Positions 1 through 9,063 of a DNA stretch of 64,000 bases are shown here, in pieces. The DNA is from Planctomycetota bacterium (GTDB taxonomy: Bacteria > Planctomycetota > Planctomycetia > Planctomycetales > Planctomycetaceae): assembly GCA_018242525.1 (NCBI GenBank), contig JAFEBS010000017.1:285106-349105 (forward strand), in the 5' to 3' direction. The position numbers and the translations under genes are program-made. The notes beneath the pieces are model-generated. The model searched no databases, had not been told where the DNA came from, and worked only from the letters and a program-made list of their open reading frames with translations. Position 1 is the stretch's first letter. Each line of letters begins with the position of its first letter.

Positions 1-264
1 AATTACGGACCGGCGAACCATTTCGTCCGAAACGTGTCTGTTCTGCCGTCCAGTGATCTGTCCATGGACTGCATGCTACTCAGGACATTTCTTCAAGGGG
101 AGTGGTTCGCTGACAACAGCGAGCAGAAGCAAGGGCGATGACGATGCGGGTTCGACCGGGATTCTGAAGAGCAGGCGCTGGCTGAGGTTCGTTGTTGAAC
201 GTGACCGCGGCGGAAGGTCTGCCCGGTTCCCGTCCTTCGACCCGAACTTCATGGAGCCCGCGCC

Positions 265-1476
265 ATGTCCGCGCCCCTGCATCCTTTTTCGGCGCGCCTG
301 TCCCTGGACGATCGAATTGTCCAGGCTGGTCAACCGCTGACCGTTTCCCGCGATAGCTACTGGAGGCTCATCGGTGCCGTCCGGGCAGCGTCACGTTTAC
401 TCAGGCCCCGCACCAATCGCGGTCGCACCGATCCGGCAGCGGTCGAACACGTCCTGCTCGGCTGCGTCCGCATGGCACAACACGGCGAGTCCTGGGTGCG
501 TCCGCCCGAGGAATGGGTGTGTGAAAGTGACAGCTCGTATTGTCAGATCGAGTCGCTCTCCAACCACCTGTTTGCCCGGTATCCGGTCCCTCGTTTCCTG
601 GCCCGGGCATGGACGATGCCCGGGGACATGTCACGCGAACTCGCGATGTACCGGCACCTGGCGTCGGGTCGCAGCATCCGCGATTTTACGTTGCCGATCC
701 CGTACAGACTGAGTAAAGCCGCCAGCGTCTGGTTCATGCAGTCCCCGGACGATCTGCTGCCGATGCAGGCGCTGCGCTGGAGTCAGATCCGATCACTTGG
801 CGGCGATGCTCGACTGGCACGACTGCTGATTTCCCGGACCGTACTCAGCGAACTGACGGCTCAGGAAACGTTCTGGGAATCCGTGATTCGCTTCCTCGTG
901 AAGCACGCCCCAATCGGGACGGACGAAATCGTCGGCATCATCCAGTTCCTGCACCAGCAGCGTTTTCAACCGGCAGAATTGATTGTTCCGAACGGCGGTC
1001 CGCTCCCGCTACGGCCAGAAATGACATTGGACGGACGCTCGTTGATGTCACTTCGCCGCCTGATGGCCAATTGGCGAGACGAACTGCGGCCCCGGTCTGT
1101 GATGACTGTGTCCCCGTACGGTTCCGCGCAGTGGCCGCGGACGTCGATTCGACCATTTCGCGACTGCCGGGATGGCAAGTTCTGGACGATTGATGAGTTA
1201 CTGACGGACAAGGAACTGCGCGTGGAAGGTGGGATCATGCAACATTGTGTCGGGCTCTACATCCCTCAGTGTGCCAAGCGGCAGACATCCATCTGGTCGC
1301 TCAAGGTCCACGAAGGGGATTCCCATCGCCGCATGCTGACGATCGAAGTCGTTCCGGAGACCAGGCTCATTCGTCAGGCCAAAGGGAAGCGCAACGCACC
1401 ACCGACAGAACCGGCTGCAGACGTGCTGCGAACATGGGCCGAGCAGGAAGGATTGCAGTTTCTGAATCCCGTCTGA
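265..1476 (+). CDS. PcfJ-like domain protein
   Basis: 403 aa, no signal peptide or membrane segment, so probably cytoplasmic. The last third (about residues 320-400) shows the PcfJ-like pattern: MQHCVG, then SIWSL, a TIEV strand, a QAKGKRNAPP loop and a WAEQEG helix. The first 300 residues are helical and I do not recognise them. PcfJ-type domains are known from conjugation loci of Gram-positive plasmids and as stand-alone chromosomal proteins; no biochemical activity is established that I know of. There are no conjugation genes nearby, so a transfer role is not supported. It converges with the porin gene and looks monocistronic. ATG at 265 is the first start of the frame; no strong ribosome binding site is visible. 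Confidence 0.7.
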   Translation: MSAPLHPFSARLSLDDRIVQAGQPLTVSRDSYWRLIGAVRAASRLLRPRTNRGRTDPAAVEHVLLGCVRMAQHGESWVRPPEEWVCESDSSYCQIESLSNHLFARYPVPRFLARAWTMPGDMSRELAMYRHLASGRSIRDFTLPIPYRLSKAASVWFMQSPDDLLPMQALRWSQIRSLGGDARLARLLISRTVLSELTAQETFWESVIRFLVKHAPIGTDEIVGIIQFLHQQRFQPAELIVPNGGPLPLRPEMTLDGRSLMSLRRLMANWRDELRPRSVMTVSPYGSAQWPRTSIRPFRDCRDGKFWTIDELLTDKELRVEGGIMQHCVGLYIPQCAKRQTSIWSLKVHEGDSHRRMLTIEVVPETRLIRQAKGKRNAPPTEPAADVLRTWAEQEGLQFLNPV

Positions 1477-1504
1477 CAAACGGAGCGATTCTGCCCTGAC
1501 GTTC

Positions 1505-2878
1505 TCAGAAGTCGATTTTGGCACGCAGGCCCAGGACGATGGCCGTGTTGATGATGTCCGGTCCTGGCGGCAGCGTTCGTTCGCGGGCCGGGGTCAGCAC
1601 CTGCAGGTCCGGGGTCAAGTGGAACCACGGTGTCACGGCAATGTTATAGAAGAGTTCAACGACATGATCATTGCCGATCGGCAATACGACCGGGGCCAAC
1701 TGCTGGACGGGTGACGAATAGTTCACGTAGGCATAGCCGATGCCGAAGGTGTCGCGGGGACGCGACTGAATCGGGCTGCTGCCCCCAAGACCGACATTCA
1801 CAGACCAGCGGATCGGGCTGGGACCGTTATCGGCCAGGCCGACATTTGTGAAAACTCCCCAGGAACGGTTGGGGTTGCCCGGATCGACATACAGCGCCTG
1901 ATCGGCCGAGTACACGATCGACCACGAACCTGTCTGGGTTCCACTGATGAGCTTGAGACCGGAGACTGGATCGAAATACGGAGTGGGTGAAAGATCGGAA
2001 TATGTCCCGCTGCTGTACGTGCCCCAGAGCGCCTGGTGCCCGGGCAGATCCAGGAAGGTGACCGGCGTCTCAATCCGTGTCAGGATCGTGGCACCATTGT
2101 TGAAGAATGACTCGAATCCGGATGTGGTGGGTGTATTGTTCGTGTCCAGAACCATCATTGTAAAGAACGGCTGCATATCACGCAGGACGGCGAAGCCGGC
2201 ACCGAGTGTCGAATAGGGAACTGTGCGGGCTGCTGCCACGGGCAACGTCAATCCCAGGTTCATAAACGCATCGACACCACGTCCTGCAGAATACGGTTGC
2301 TTCAATTCGTCCAGCATGTTGATCTTGCCGGCGAACGTGATGAAATTCTCGGACAGGGCCTGCGTGAATTTCACCGCGGTCAAAGCGCTTACCGTCCCCG
2401 TGGGCTGTGGGAATAGCGCCGCGGTGTTGAATGGCATCAAGGCGCCAGAGCTGAGTCCGATTTGATCGCCATATCGCGTTTCGCCGTGCAGGGTGACAAA
2501 CAGTCCCTGCCACAGTCCGGCCTTTTCACCGTCGACATTGACCAGGTAGTCCATCCGGCCATTGTAGGCGAATTGCTGCTGCAGTCCGCCGCTGGCGACA
2601 CCCTGGTAGAACTGTGTCGAGTAGACGTTAACCCCGATTCCGGCCGCAGCAAGCTGATCGCGAGTCCCGCCGACGCTTCCCAGCAGATTCGATCGATCCC
2701 AGAGATCTCCCTCAAATGGTGAAACGTAGACTCCTGGGACACAACCCGGATTCTGCGGAACGGGAGACGGGCTCGGCTGCACACTGGCACTTTCATCGGC
2801 AGCGATCGGCTCCTGCGCGATCACGCTCCCGCTCATTACAGAAAGTATCAGCGTCGAGATTTGTGCCAGTTTGAACAT
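1505..2878 (-). CDS. OprB-family carbohydrate porin-like outer-membrane protein
   Basis: 457 aa from the ATG at 2878. It begins with a signal peptide (FKLAQISTLILSVMSGSVIAQ) followed by a Pro/Ser-rich linker. The body has alternating amphipathic strands with the OprB-like opening (a WDRSNLLGS segment, the LAAAGIGVNVYSTQFYQG strand, then YNGRMDYLVNVD), and it ends in an aromatic-poor final strand, LGLRAKIDF, as outer-membrane barrels often do. The family forms substrate-selective sugar channels in the outer membrane; the substrate here is unknown. A TTG start at 2917 would add 13 residues before the signal peptide, so the ATG is preferred. No sugar-metabolism genes adjoin it. Confidence 0.8.
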   Translation of the reverse strand: MFKLAQISTLILSVMSGSVIAQEPIAADESASVQPSPSPVPQNPGCVPGVYVSPFEGDLWDRSNLLGSVGGTRDQLAAAGIGVNVYSTQFYQGVASGGLQQQFAYNGRMDYLVNVDGEKAGLWQGLFVTLHGETRYGDQIGLSSGALMPFNTAALFPQPTGTVSALTAVKFTQALSENFITFAGKINMLDELKQPYSAGRGVDAFMNLGLTLPVAAARTVPYSTLGAGFAVLRDMQPFFTMMVLDTNNTPTTSGFESFFNNGATILTRIETPVTFLDLPGHQALWGTYSSGTYSDLSPTPYFDPVSGLKLISGTQTGSWSIVYSADQALYVDPGNPNRSWGVFTNVGLADNGPSPIRWSVNVGLGGSSPIQSRPRDTFGIGYAYVNYSSPVQQLAPVVLPIGNDHVVELFYNIAVTPWFHLTPDLQVLTPARERTLPPGPDIINTAIVLGLRAKIDF

Positions 2879-3234
2879 GCGAGAGTTCTTTTCCGTGCGG
2901 GAGAATGGCAGCGTCAATGGGCAGGTCGAAGACGCTACCCGGATGCAAAACCATTCGACTTCGTCGCGAATCAGAAAGGCCGCCGAAGCGTGGCTGCACC
3001 ACGTCCAGAATCCGCAAGTCGTGCAAGCGGACTTCCGAAATGGATGGCAATAGGTATCGACGCGGTCGTACCGTCCCCCAGAATTGAATTGATGAGATCA
3101 TCATAACCATTCTGCCGCATGTATCGAATGTAGCGATTCTGACGCCTGGCTGGACTGTACTCATGCTCAGCCTGGTGAATTAACTTTCGTGTGCGGCAGG
3201 TTATGCGCGTTCCATATCCAGCCGACTTTGGCAC
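2879..3234. other. Intergenic stretch without recognisable gene
   Basis: About 356 bases upstream of the porin gene and downstream of the glycosyltransferase gene, both on the minus strand. Open frames here have no recognisable protein character. The porin promoter must lie in this stretch, but I see no convincing -35/-10 pair, hairpin or repeat. Confidence 0.5.
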
Positions 3235-4680
3235 TCAGTTGCCGGGTGAGCGGGCATGCTGGTAAACGGCGGTATGCCAGCCTGACAAACCCGCGTAACG
3301 GAAAACTCGCACCAGTCGATACTGCTTTCCAGCAACGTTGATTTGTTCCTCGGGAACCCAGCCCGGCTGAAACGAGTGAGTCAGCAACCATTCCGGCGAC
3401 TCAGACGACAAACTGGCCATGGGCAGATACACGAACGGCTTGCCGGATTTCAGGCGACTACTGCCATAAATCAAAACCCGCGAGTGACGAAAATCATGGT
3501 CGCTGCTGATCACGACTTCGCGGCCTGTCGTGTGCTCATCGATCCAGCGAACCATCGTCAAACCGCGGCCACGGCCGAATTCGTACAAACGCGCCAAGTG
3601 AATTCCGTTGCCGAACGTGATCACGGAGCTCAAGACGATCACGGCGATCCTGCCTGCACGGCCGCATGTCACCCAAACACGGCTGGCCAATTGAGCCATT
3701 ACCAGGTACAGGAATACGACCGCCCCCAGGTAATAGCGTGGATAAACTTCCTTCCGCTGAGTCACCACGATCAACAGAATCGGTCCTGCAGTGAGACCCA
3801 GCCAGAGCACCCAGCGGTCATCTCCGGCCCTTGCCAGCAGGACCAGTGCCACGGCAATTGCCAGCGCCATCAACCCACCGATGACCATCGCGATCACGCC
3901 GGATTCGGGGCCGCCGACCATCAGCGACAAAGTTTCCAGGGCGACCACCAGCGGTTCACCTTCGGGGCCGCCTCCGTTGACCATTTCTGACAGGTTCAAC
4001 ACCCAGAGCGCTCCCAAGCCCAGCGTCGGCACCAGGAACAATTGAATCAGGACCGCCAGCTTTTCGTCCCATCTCCAGCGCATCCGCCCCACGCGGACGC
4101 CGGCCCAAAGGCACAGGGCAACAAAGACCAGTAGAAAGGCGGGATGACCCAGGCAACCCGCAATGCAGCAAAGTCCGAAGAGACCCACGAACCAAGGCCA
4201 CTGCCGGGGCCGAACATCGGCCTGTGGCAACCCGGACCGAAGCGGCGGCAGGCAGGTGTTCAGCAGCAGGTACGCGCCCACCGCAAAGAACAGGAAATAG
4301 GCATACCCGCGGGCTTCGGACGAATAGTGAACCAGCAGATACGACGGAACGGTCAGCAGCGTCACCACCCGCACGCAGGCGACACCGGATTCGGCGGCGG
4401 CATGCCTCAACATTAGAACCGTACCGGCTCCCAGGAGCACTGGCGGCAGGCGATACCAGCGCCAGTCGACATCCGGCCCCAGGGCGAAGATCCACCAGGT
4501 GTTGAGAAAGTGATTGTTTTCGTGCGACAGGACCAGCAACACATCCGACCAGGTTGAGACGTGCTGTTGCACCAGCACCCAGGTCCAGATCTCATCGAGC
4601 CAGAAGTCATCCCAACTCGCCCAGAGCCGTAATCCCGCTGCAACCACCAGCACGACGGCGGTCGAAACGGCAGAGGTCAT
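3235..4680 (-). CDS. Integral-membrane glycosyltransferase (GT39/ArnT-like, lipid-linked sugar donor)
   Basis: About 481 aa with roughly ten hydrophobic segments. The first periplasmic loop carries the acidic pair typical of the GT-C fold (FWLDEIWTW, about residues 27-35), followed by the YSSEARGY motif after the second or third membrane span; both are hallmarks of the RgtA/B/C/D-like and PMT/ArnT families, which move sugars from polyprenyl phosphate to an acceptor on the outer face of the membrane. Acceptor and sugar cannot be inferred. The open frame extends upstream to 4875 but would overlap the next gene and has no membrane-like sequence, so the ATG at 4680 just before the first hydrophobic helix is chosen. 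Last of a possible three-gene run with the small membrane protein and the CotH protein. Confidence 0.75.
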   Translation of the reverse strand: MTSAVSTAVVLVVAAGLRLWASWDDFWLDEIWTWVLVQQHVSTWSDVLLVLSHENNHFLNTWWIFALGPDVDWRWYRLPPVLLGAGTVLMLRHAAAESGVACVRVVTLLTVPSYLLVHYSSEARGYAYFLFFAVGAYLLLNTCLPPLRSGLPQADVRPRQWPWFVGLFGLCCIAGCLGHPAFLLVFVALCLWAGVRVGRMRWRWDEKLAVLIQLFLVPTLGLGALWVLNLSEMVNGGGPEGEPLVVALETLSLMVGGPESGVIAMVIGGLMALAIAVALVLLARAGDDRWVLWLGLTAGPILLIVVTQRKEVYPRYYLGAVVFLYLVMAQLASRVWVTCGRAGRIAVIVLSSVITFGNGIHLARLYEFGRGRGLTMVRWIDEHTTGREVVISSDHDFRHSRVLIYGSSRLKSGKPFVYLPMASLSSESPEWLLTHSFQPGWVPEEQINVAGKQYRLVRVFRYAGLSGWHTAVYQHARSPGN

Positions 4681-4778
4681 TGCAGTGCGACGACTCACGC
4701 TTTTGTCCAAACAGTGAACGTCCGTTGACAGGTGCTTCGCATGGTGGGATCCGATCAAAATGGAACTTGGCGGAACAG

Positions 4779-5237
4779 TCAGGACCCGTTTGTCGACTTG
4801 CGGGATTTGCGGAGCAACAGCGACGCGGAAAGGACCGTCAGCGGGACGAGGACCACCATGTACGAAACTCCCCACATATGAACGCGGATCAGGGCCTCAC
4901 CACTGAACCCGTGAATGACACCGCTGTTGCCATAGAAGCCGAATCGCTTCCGACGATACTTTTCCACATTGTGGGCATCGGTATGTGGCATCCCAAATGT
5001 CCATGAAATCCATTTGCGCCGGGCGTCGACATAACGATGGGCGGGATCCAGGTTCACGGATTTGTGCCAGGCGATGCCGTCACGGTCGGAAAACCAGGTG
5101 TGCTCAATGTCCTGCAGAGAAACGGTGACACGATCGACTCGGCTTTGGCTTCGCAACCAGCCACACAGCAGTCCCGCAGCGATCACCAGCGTGACACAGC
5201 CAGCCTTTCTTTGCCATCCGTAAAGGAGTTCTGCCAT
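4779..5237 (-). CDS. Small bitopic membrane protein, planctomycete-type hypothetical
   Basis: 152 aa. A hydrophobic helix near the N terminus (AGCVTLVIAAGLLCGWLRS) is followed by a polar domain of about 85 residues with several Trp, and then a second hydrophobic segment (MVVLVPLTVLSASLLL) before a basic tail. This two-helix layout with a GW.RS boundary recurs in short planctomycete proteins that I remember only as hypothetical. Function unknown. Its ATG shares one base with the TGA of the CotH-kinase gene (TGATG), so the two are probably translationally coupled. A GTG immediately before the ATG is an alternative start. Confidence 0.65.
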   Translation of the reverse strand: MAELLYGWQRKAGCVTLVIAAGLLCGWLRSQSRVDRVTVSLQDIEHTWFSDRDGIAWHKSVNLDPAHRYVDARRKWISWTFGMPHTDAHNVEKYRRKRFGFYGNSGVIHGFSGEALIRVHMWGVSYMVVLVPLTVLSASLLLRKSRKSTNGS

Positions 5238-6769
5238 CACTTCGTTCCTGGATCCTCACCCACCACCTTCAGAGCTTCGCCAATCAGATTCTCCGCCGCG
5301 TCAAACTTCCCCTGTTGCAGCAACGGGCCGACTTGCTGCATGATCTTGTGAAGCGGTTGCAAATCCTTTCCGTTCTGCCGCATCTGTTCCGCAACCCGCT
5401 GAACGCGCTGAATCTTCCCGACCAGTTGAGGAGGCGGACCCCGATGCATCTCGGGCGGGCGCGACATCGCGGGTCGCTTCCCCGGGTTCTCCAACTGCTG
5501 GCGAGCGGTGGCGTGGCGTTTCCGGATGAACTGCTTGATGGATGCGACGATGTCATCGTAGCTGCGATCCTCGGGATTGGTCACTCGCCGATGGGGAAAC
5601 GGATCCCCTTTCAGATCCGCCTTGATCAACGCATACCGGGCATCGACAACCGCGCACAATCGATCCGGTTCAAACGATTTGTCCAGGATCACCCGGGCCG
5701 TGTCCCGGTATTTCTGCAGCAGCACCGGGTCTGCCACAATGCGATCCAGCAGCGGATTCGGCAGTTGACCAGGCGCAGGCCAGGCCGCATTCCAATCGGC
5801 CAGCACGTTGATTTGCCCAAACGCACGTTCGCAGAACCCCACATCCAGGTCCCACGGAAGATAGCGCCACCGGCCGCTGTTCCCGTCCCGATACAGATAA
5901 TAGTTGTGCGGATTCCAGCCGGTCAATTGATCGAACGCTCCCGAGAACAACAACACGGCCGTCACCTTCAGGAAATCGTCCAGTTCCATCTGTTTCGCCA
6001 GTTGTTCCGCAAACGCCGGATCCTGCGTTTGAATCTGCTTGATGAACTGCACCAGTTGTGGCCGTCCCCGTTTCGCGGACTTCGTTTCCGGCTCAAAGGT
6101 CCGCTCATAGGCCGCCGGATCGTCACCCAGGAACTGCAGATTCGCACCAGGGCCTCCTTCATCCACCTTGAACAGCATCCCCTCGGGGTCGGGAAGATGG
6201 TTTTCGAGGAACGATTGATCAATCCGTTCCACGTTGATGTACACCCCCTGGTACTCGTCATTCAAAAACAGTTTCGCATAGTTGCAGCGATGTGTGATCA
6301 GGCCCTGGTCGCGCAGGATCTCGGTGATGATCGGTTCGCTGAACAGGCTGCCGAACTGAACACCGTTGTCCAGCGAGATTCGCTGCAGCCCGAGGAAGCG
6401 CTGGTCTTTGGAGTATTCATCGAATTTCACCAGATAGCTGCGCTTGTGCTGCTGAGTCGGGGATGACGAACTGTTTCCCTTGAACCGGATGGAAACATTG
6501 TCGATGGTGACATCCCGCCATTGAAACGACGCGCGCACATAGATCCGCTCGGGCAACGCTGCCAGCATCCGCTTCCGGTCTTCCGGAGTGACTCGCAGGT
6601 GAACCGTCTGGATCTCTGCGATTCGATAGAATGTGTCGGTGTCCAATTCGACGGCTTTTGCCCGCACGGCGCTGGTGTCCTGTGCCACCAAGGCACGTCC
6701 TGGCACGAACACGACCGCCAGGATTGCTGTCAGCACATGACCGCAGTGAGAAACGAATCTGAGCGTCAT
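5237..6769 (-). CDS. Secreted CotH-kinase family protein
   Basis: About 510 aa from an internal ATG (near 6769) directly before a signal peptide (SHCGHVLTAILAVVFVPGRALVAQ). The central 350 residues match the CotH spore-coat kinase family: the RFKGNSS motif, the YLVKFDEY strand, SLDNG, YAKLFLNDEYQGVYINVE and a later PWDLDVGF segment with the acidic metal ligands. Family members phosphorylate protein substrates; exported bacterial versions are common in planctomycetes and their substrates are unknown. The C-terminal 100 residues are basic and helical (RPPEMHRGPPPQLVGKIQ region). The open frame continues upstream as GTG at 6943 without signal-peptide character, so the internal start is preferred. 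Confidence 0.8.
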   Translation of the reverse strand: MTLRFVSHCGHVLTAILAVVFVPGRALVAQDTSAVRAKAVELDTDTFYRIAEIQTVHLRVTPEDRKRMLAALPERIYVRASFQWRDVTIDNVSIRFKGNSSSSPTQQHKRSYLVKFDEYSKDQRFLGLQRISLDNGVQFGSLFSEPIITEILRDQGLITHRCNYAKLFLNDEYQGVYINVERIDQSFLENHLPDPEGMLFKVDEGGPGANLQFLGDDPAAYERTFEPETKSAKRGRPQLVQFIKQIQTQDPAFAEQLAKQMELDDFLKVTAVLLFSGAFDQLTGWNPHNYYLYRDGNSGRWRYLPWDLDVGFCERAFGQINVLADWNAAWPAPGQLPNPLLDRIVADPVLLQKYRDTARVILDKSFEPDRLCAVVDARYALIKADLKGDPFPHRRVTNPEDRSYDDIVASIKQFIRKRHATARQQLENPGKRPAMSRPPEMHRGPPPQLVGKIQRVQRVAEQMRQNGKDLQPLHKIMQQVGPLLQQGKFDAAENLIGEALKVVGEDPGTK

Positions 6770-6853
6770 AGTTGTGATTTGAAATGAATTCGTGAGGAAG
6801 ACCCTAAGATCGTACTGGCGCCACTCCACCGAAACAATCCGCGCGCCGCCAGA

Positions 6854-6976
6854 GCCATCGCCTATTTCAAACGGGGATTCAGGTGCCACGGACTCGGAGG
6901 AATTGGAGTCCGCGACATGGCCGTGCCGCTTGAGCACTCGCACGGCGCTGGACCCTCATTCGGAACAGGCGATGGC
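6854..6976. repeat. Palindromic miniature element, degenerate copy 1
   Basis: Ends GCCATCGCC (6854-6862) and GGCGATGGC (6968-6976) are inverted. The first 85 bases align with copy 2 at 28958-29100: both have GGTGCCACGG, then GGAGTCC.CGACATGG, CCGTGCCG and TCGCACGGC in the same order. The right half has drifted, so the long terminal pairing is imperfect here, and I see no flanking direct repeat. It sits in the 310-base gap between the divergent CotH-kinase and PQQ-propeller genes; the rest of that gap shows nothing else I can name. Confidence 0.6.
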
Positions 6977-7079
6977 CGTGCACCTGGTGGGCGCCACGAT
7001 TGTTGCGATTGCGGCGAAACCGTAAAAAGAGCGTTCCAAGCGTGCCGTTTCGTGAACTCGTGGTGCAGAAAGGATTGTC

Positions 7080-8378
7080 ATGCGGAAGACTTCACAAGTG
7101 ATCTTCGCAATCGTCTGCGTAATTCACCTTGGGGGTGCCGTTGCCCTCGCCGACAACTGGCCGGCATGGCGAGGTCCGACCGCAGATGGTCAGTGCCGGG
7201 AAACGGATCTGCCAACAACCTGGTCCGCGGACGAGAATGTCCGCTGGAAGACCGCACTGCCGGGCCCCGGAAACTCCACTCCGATCGTGTGGGAGGATCG
7301 GGTTTTCCTGACGCAGGCCATGCAGCAGGGAAAGCAGCGGTCGCTGATCTGCCTGGATCGGCGCGATGGAAAAATCCTGTGGCAGCAGACCATCGACTTC
7401 GCGGCCACGGAACCGACGCACAATACAAACCCGTATTGTTCAGCATCACCCGTCACCGATGGCGAGCGAGTCGTGGTTTCACACGGTTCGGCCGGGTTGT
7501 TCTGCTATGACCTGGCAGGGAATGAATTGTGGCGGCGTGACCTGGGCCCGTGCCATCATATCTGGGGCAATGCCGCTTCACCCGTGATCTGGGGAGAACT
7601 TGTTTTCCTGAACTTTGGCCCGGGTGAACGCACGTTTCTAATGGCTGTCGACAAACAAACGGGAAAGGACGTCTGGCGGGCCGAGGAACCCGGGGGCAAG
7701 CTGGGTGACAAGGGAAATTCCGAATGGATCGGTTCCTGGAGCACCCCCGTGCTGGCGAGGTTCGCGTCGCGGGAAGAACTGATCCTGAGCTGGCCCGGCG
7801 CGATGAAGTCCTACCAGCCGCGAACCGGCGAACTGCTCTGGAAGTGTGAGGGCCTGTTCAAGGATCAGGCCGCAGACAAGCTGGTGTATACGACGCCGCT
7901 GGTCACACAGGATGTGATCGTCGCGATGGGTGGCTTCACCGGAGCATGGATCGGATTGAAGCCCCCCGTCGAGCTTCCTTCCGCCAGCCAGGTCGACATC
8001 ACATCCACCCATCGGCTCTGGCGGCATCCCACCTCCCCGCAGCGGATCGGGTCCGGAGTCGTCCTGGGCGAGCATGTCTACATGGTGAATGAACCCGGCA
8101 CTGCTCAGTGCATCGAAGCGAAAACCGGCAAGATCCTCTGGACAAACAGGCTCACTTCATCGACCTGGGCCAGCCTTGTTCATGCCGACGGCCACCTGTA
8201 CATCACCAGTCTGGACGGCGAATCCGTCGTCTTCCGACCGAATCTGGAAAAGCTGGATGTGGTGGCTCGGAACAAGATCCCCGAACGCACCCTGGCGTCC
8301 ATCGCCATCTCCAACGGGGATCTCTTCCTGCGGACCTATAACCACCTGTGGTGTTTGCGGAAAGCGGAGAGGAAGTGA
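7080..8378 (+). CDS. Secreted PQQ-like beta-propeller protein
   Basis: 432 aa with a signal peptide (QVIFAIVCVIHLGGAVALA). The mature part starts NWPAWRGP, the usual opening of planctomycete PQQ-like propellers, and contains repeated blades of the form D...GKILWQ (LDRRDGKILWQ, DKQTGKDVWRAE, QPRTGELLWKCEG, EAKTGKILWTN). The fold is shared by PQQ dehydrogenases and BamB, but the calcium and PQQ ligands of true dehydrogenases are not evident, so a periplasmic scaffold or binding role is as likely as an enzyme. It stands alone, divergent from the CotH gene. Confidence 0.8.
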   Translation: MRKTSQVIFAIVCVIHLGGAVALADNWPAWRGPTADGQCRETDLPTTWSADENVRWKTALPGPGNSTPIVWEDRVFLTQAMQQGKQRSLICLDRRDGKILWQQTIDFAATEPTHNTNPYCSASPVTDGERVVVSHGSAGLFCYDLAGNELWRRDLGPCHHIWGNAASPVIWGELVFLNFGPGERTFLMAVDKQTGKDVWRAEEPGGKLGDKGNSEWIGSWSTPVLARFASREELILSWPGAMKSYQPRTGELLWKCEGLFKDQAADKLVYTTPLVTQDVIVAMGGFTGAWIGLKPPVELPSASQVDITSTHRLWRHPTSPQRIGSGVVLGEHVYMVNEPGTAQCIEAKTGKILWTNRLTSSTWASLVHADGHLYITSLDGESVVFRPNLEKLDVVARNKIPERTLASIAISNGDLFLRTYNHLWCLRKAERK

Positions 8379-8486
8379 GGAAGCAACGTACGTTCGCGAT
8401 CCGGACAACACCGCGTGTGTATTGAGGCAGGTCGCAGGTTTCTGATCATTCAAATCGCACCTCCCGATTTTCCGAAATGGATTGAC

Positions 8487-9014
8487 ATGAGTACCCCTTC
8501 AATTCGTCTGGCGGAAGAAGCGGATCTGCCGACGATCAATGACATTTACAACTTTTACGTACGAACATGCACCTGTACCTACCAATTGGAACCGGAAACC
8601 ATCGAGGATCGAATCGCCTGGTTTCGAGATCATCAGCCGGAAACGTATCCGGTCATCGTGGCTGAAGTGGACGGACAAGTGGTCGGTTGGGGATCGCTTT
8701 CCAGGTTTCGGCCGCGGGCTGCCTACTCGCCGACCGTCGAAGGTTCGATCTACATTCATCATGATTTTCATCGCCGCGGGCTGGGACGGCTTCTTCTCGG
8801 TGATTTGATCGAGCGCGCCCGCCACGCCGGGTTTCACTCGATGATCGGCGGTGCCAGTGCCGATCAGACCGCAAGCATCGCCCTGCAGGAAAGCTTTGGC
8901 TTTCGACATGTCGCACGCCTTTCAGAGGTGGGATACAAGTTTGGAAAGCGTCTGGATGTCGTCTACCTGCAACTGATGCTTCAACGAGAATGCCAGGGCG
9001 CAGAGGACCATTGA
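8487..9014 (+). CDS. GNAT-family N-acetyltransferase (phosphinothricin acetyltransferase-like)
   Basis: 175 aa. It has the GNAT order of motifs: an N-terminal IRLAEEADLPTINDIYN strand-helix, the strand IVAEVDGQVVGWGSLSRF, and motif A with the acetyl-CoA pyrophosphate loop HRRGLGRLLLGDLIERA (about residues 104-120), then MIGGASADQTASIALQESFGF. The YSPTVEGSIYIH segment before motif A is typical of the Pat/YncA (phosphinothricin/methionine sulfoximine acetyltransferase) branch. The natural substrate is probably a small amine or amino-acid analogue. ATG 8487 is chosen because upstream sequence in frame lacks fold character. Confidence 0.8.
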   Translation: MSTPSIRLAEEADLPTINDIYNFYVRTCTCTYQLEPETIEDRIAWFRDHQPETYPVIVAEVDGQVVGWGSLSRFRPRAAYSPTVEGSIYIHHDFHRRGLGRLLLGDLIERARHAGFHSMIGGASADQTASIALQESFGFRHVARLSEVGYKFGKRLDVVYLQLMLQRECQGAEDH

Positions 9015-9063
9015 ATCTGGCCCGCGTTTGCAGATGGAAGATCCTGACCGATTGGAGGTGGCC

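Noticed and set aside
3229..3242. TGGCAC..TTGC resembling a sigma-54 promoter
   Set aside because: GG and GC are nine, not ten, bases apart, and the direction points into the end of a convergent gene.
5315..6466. 383-residue plus-strand frame over the CotH-kinase gene
   Set aside because: Shadow of a gene with signal peptide and family motifs on the minus strand.
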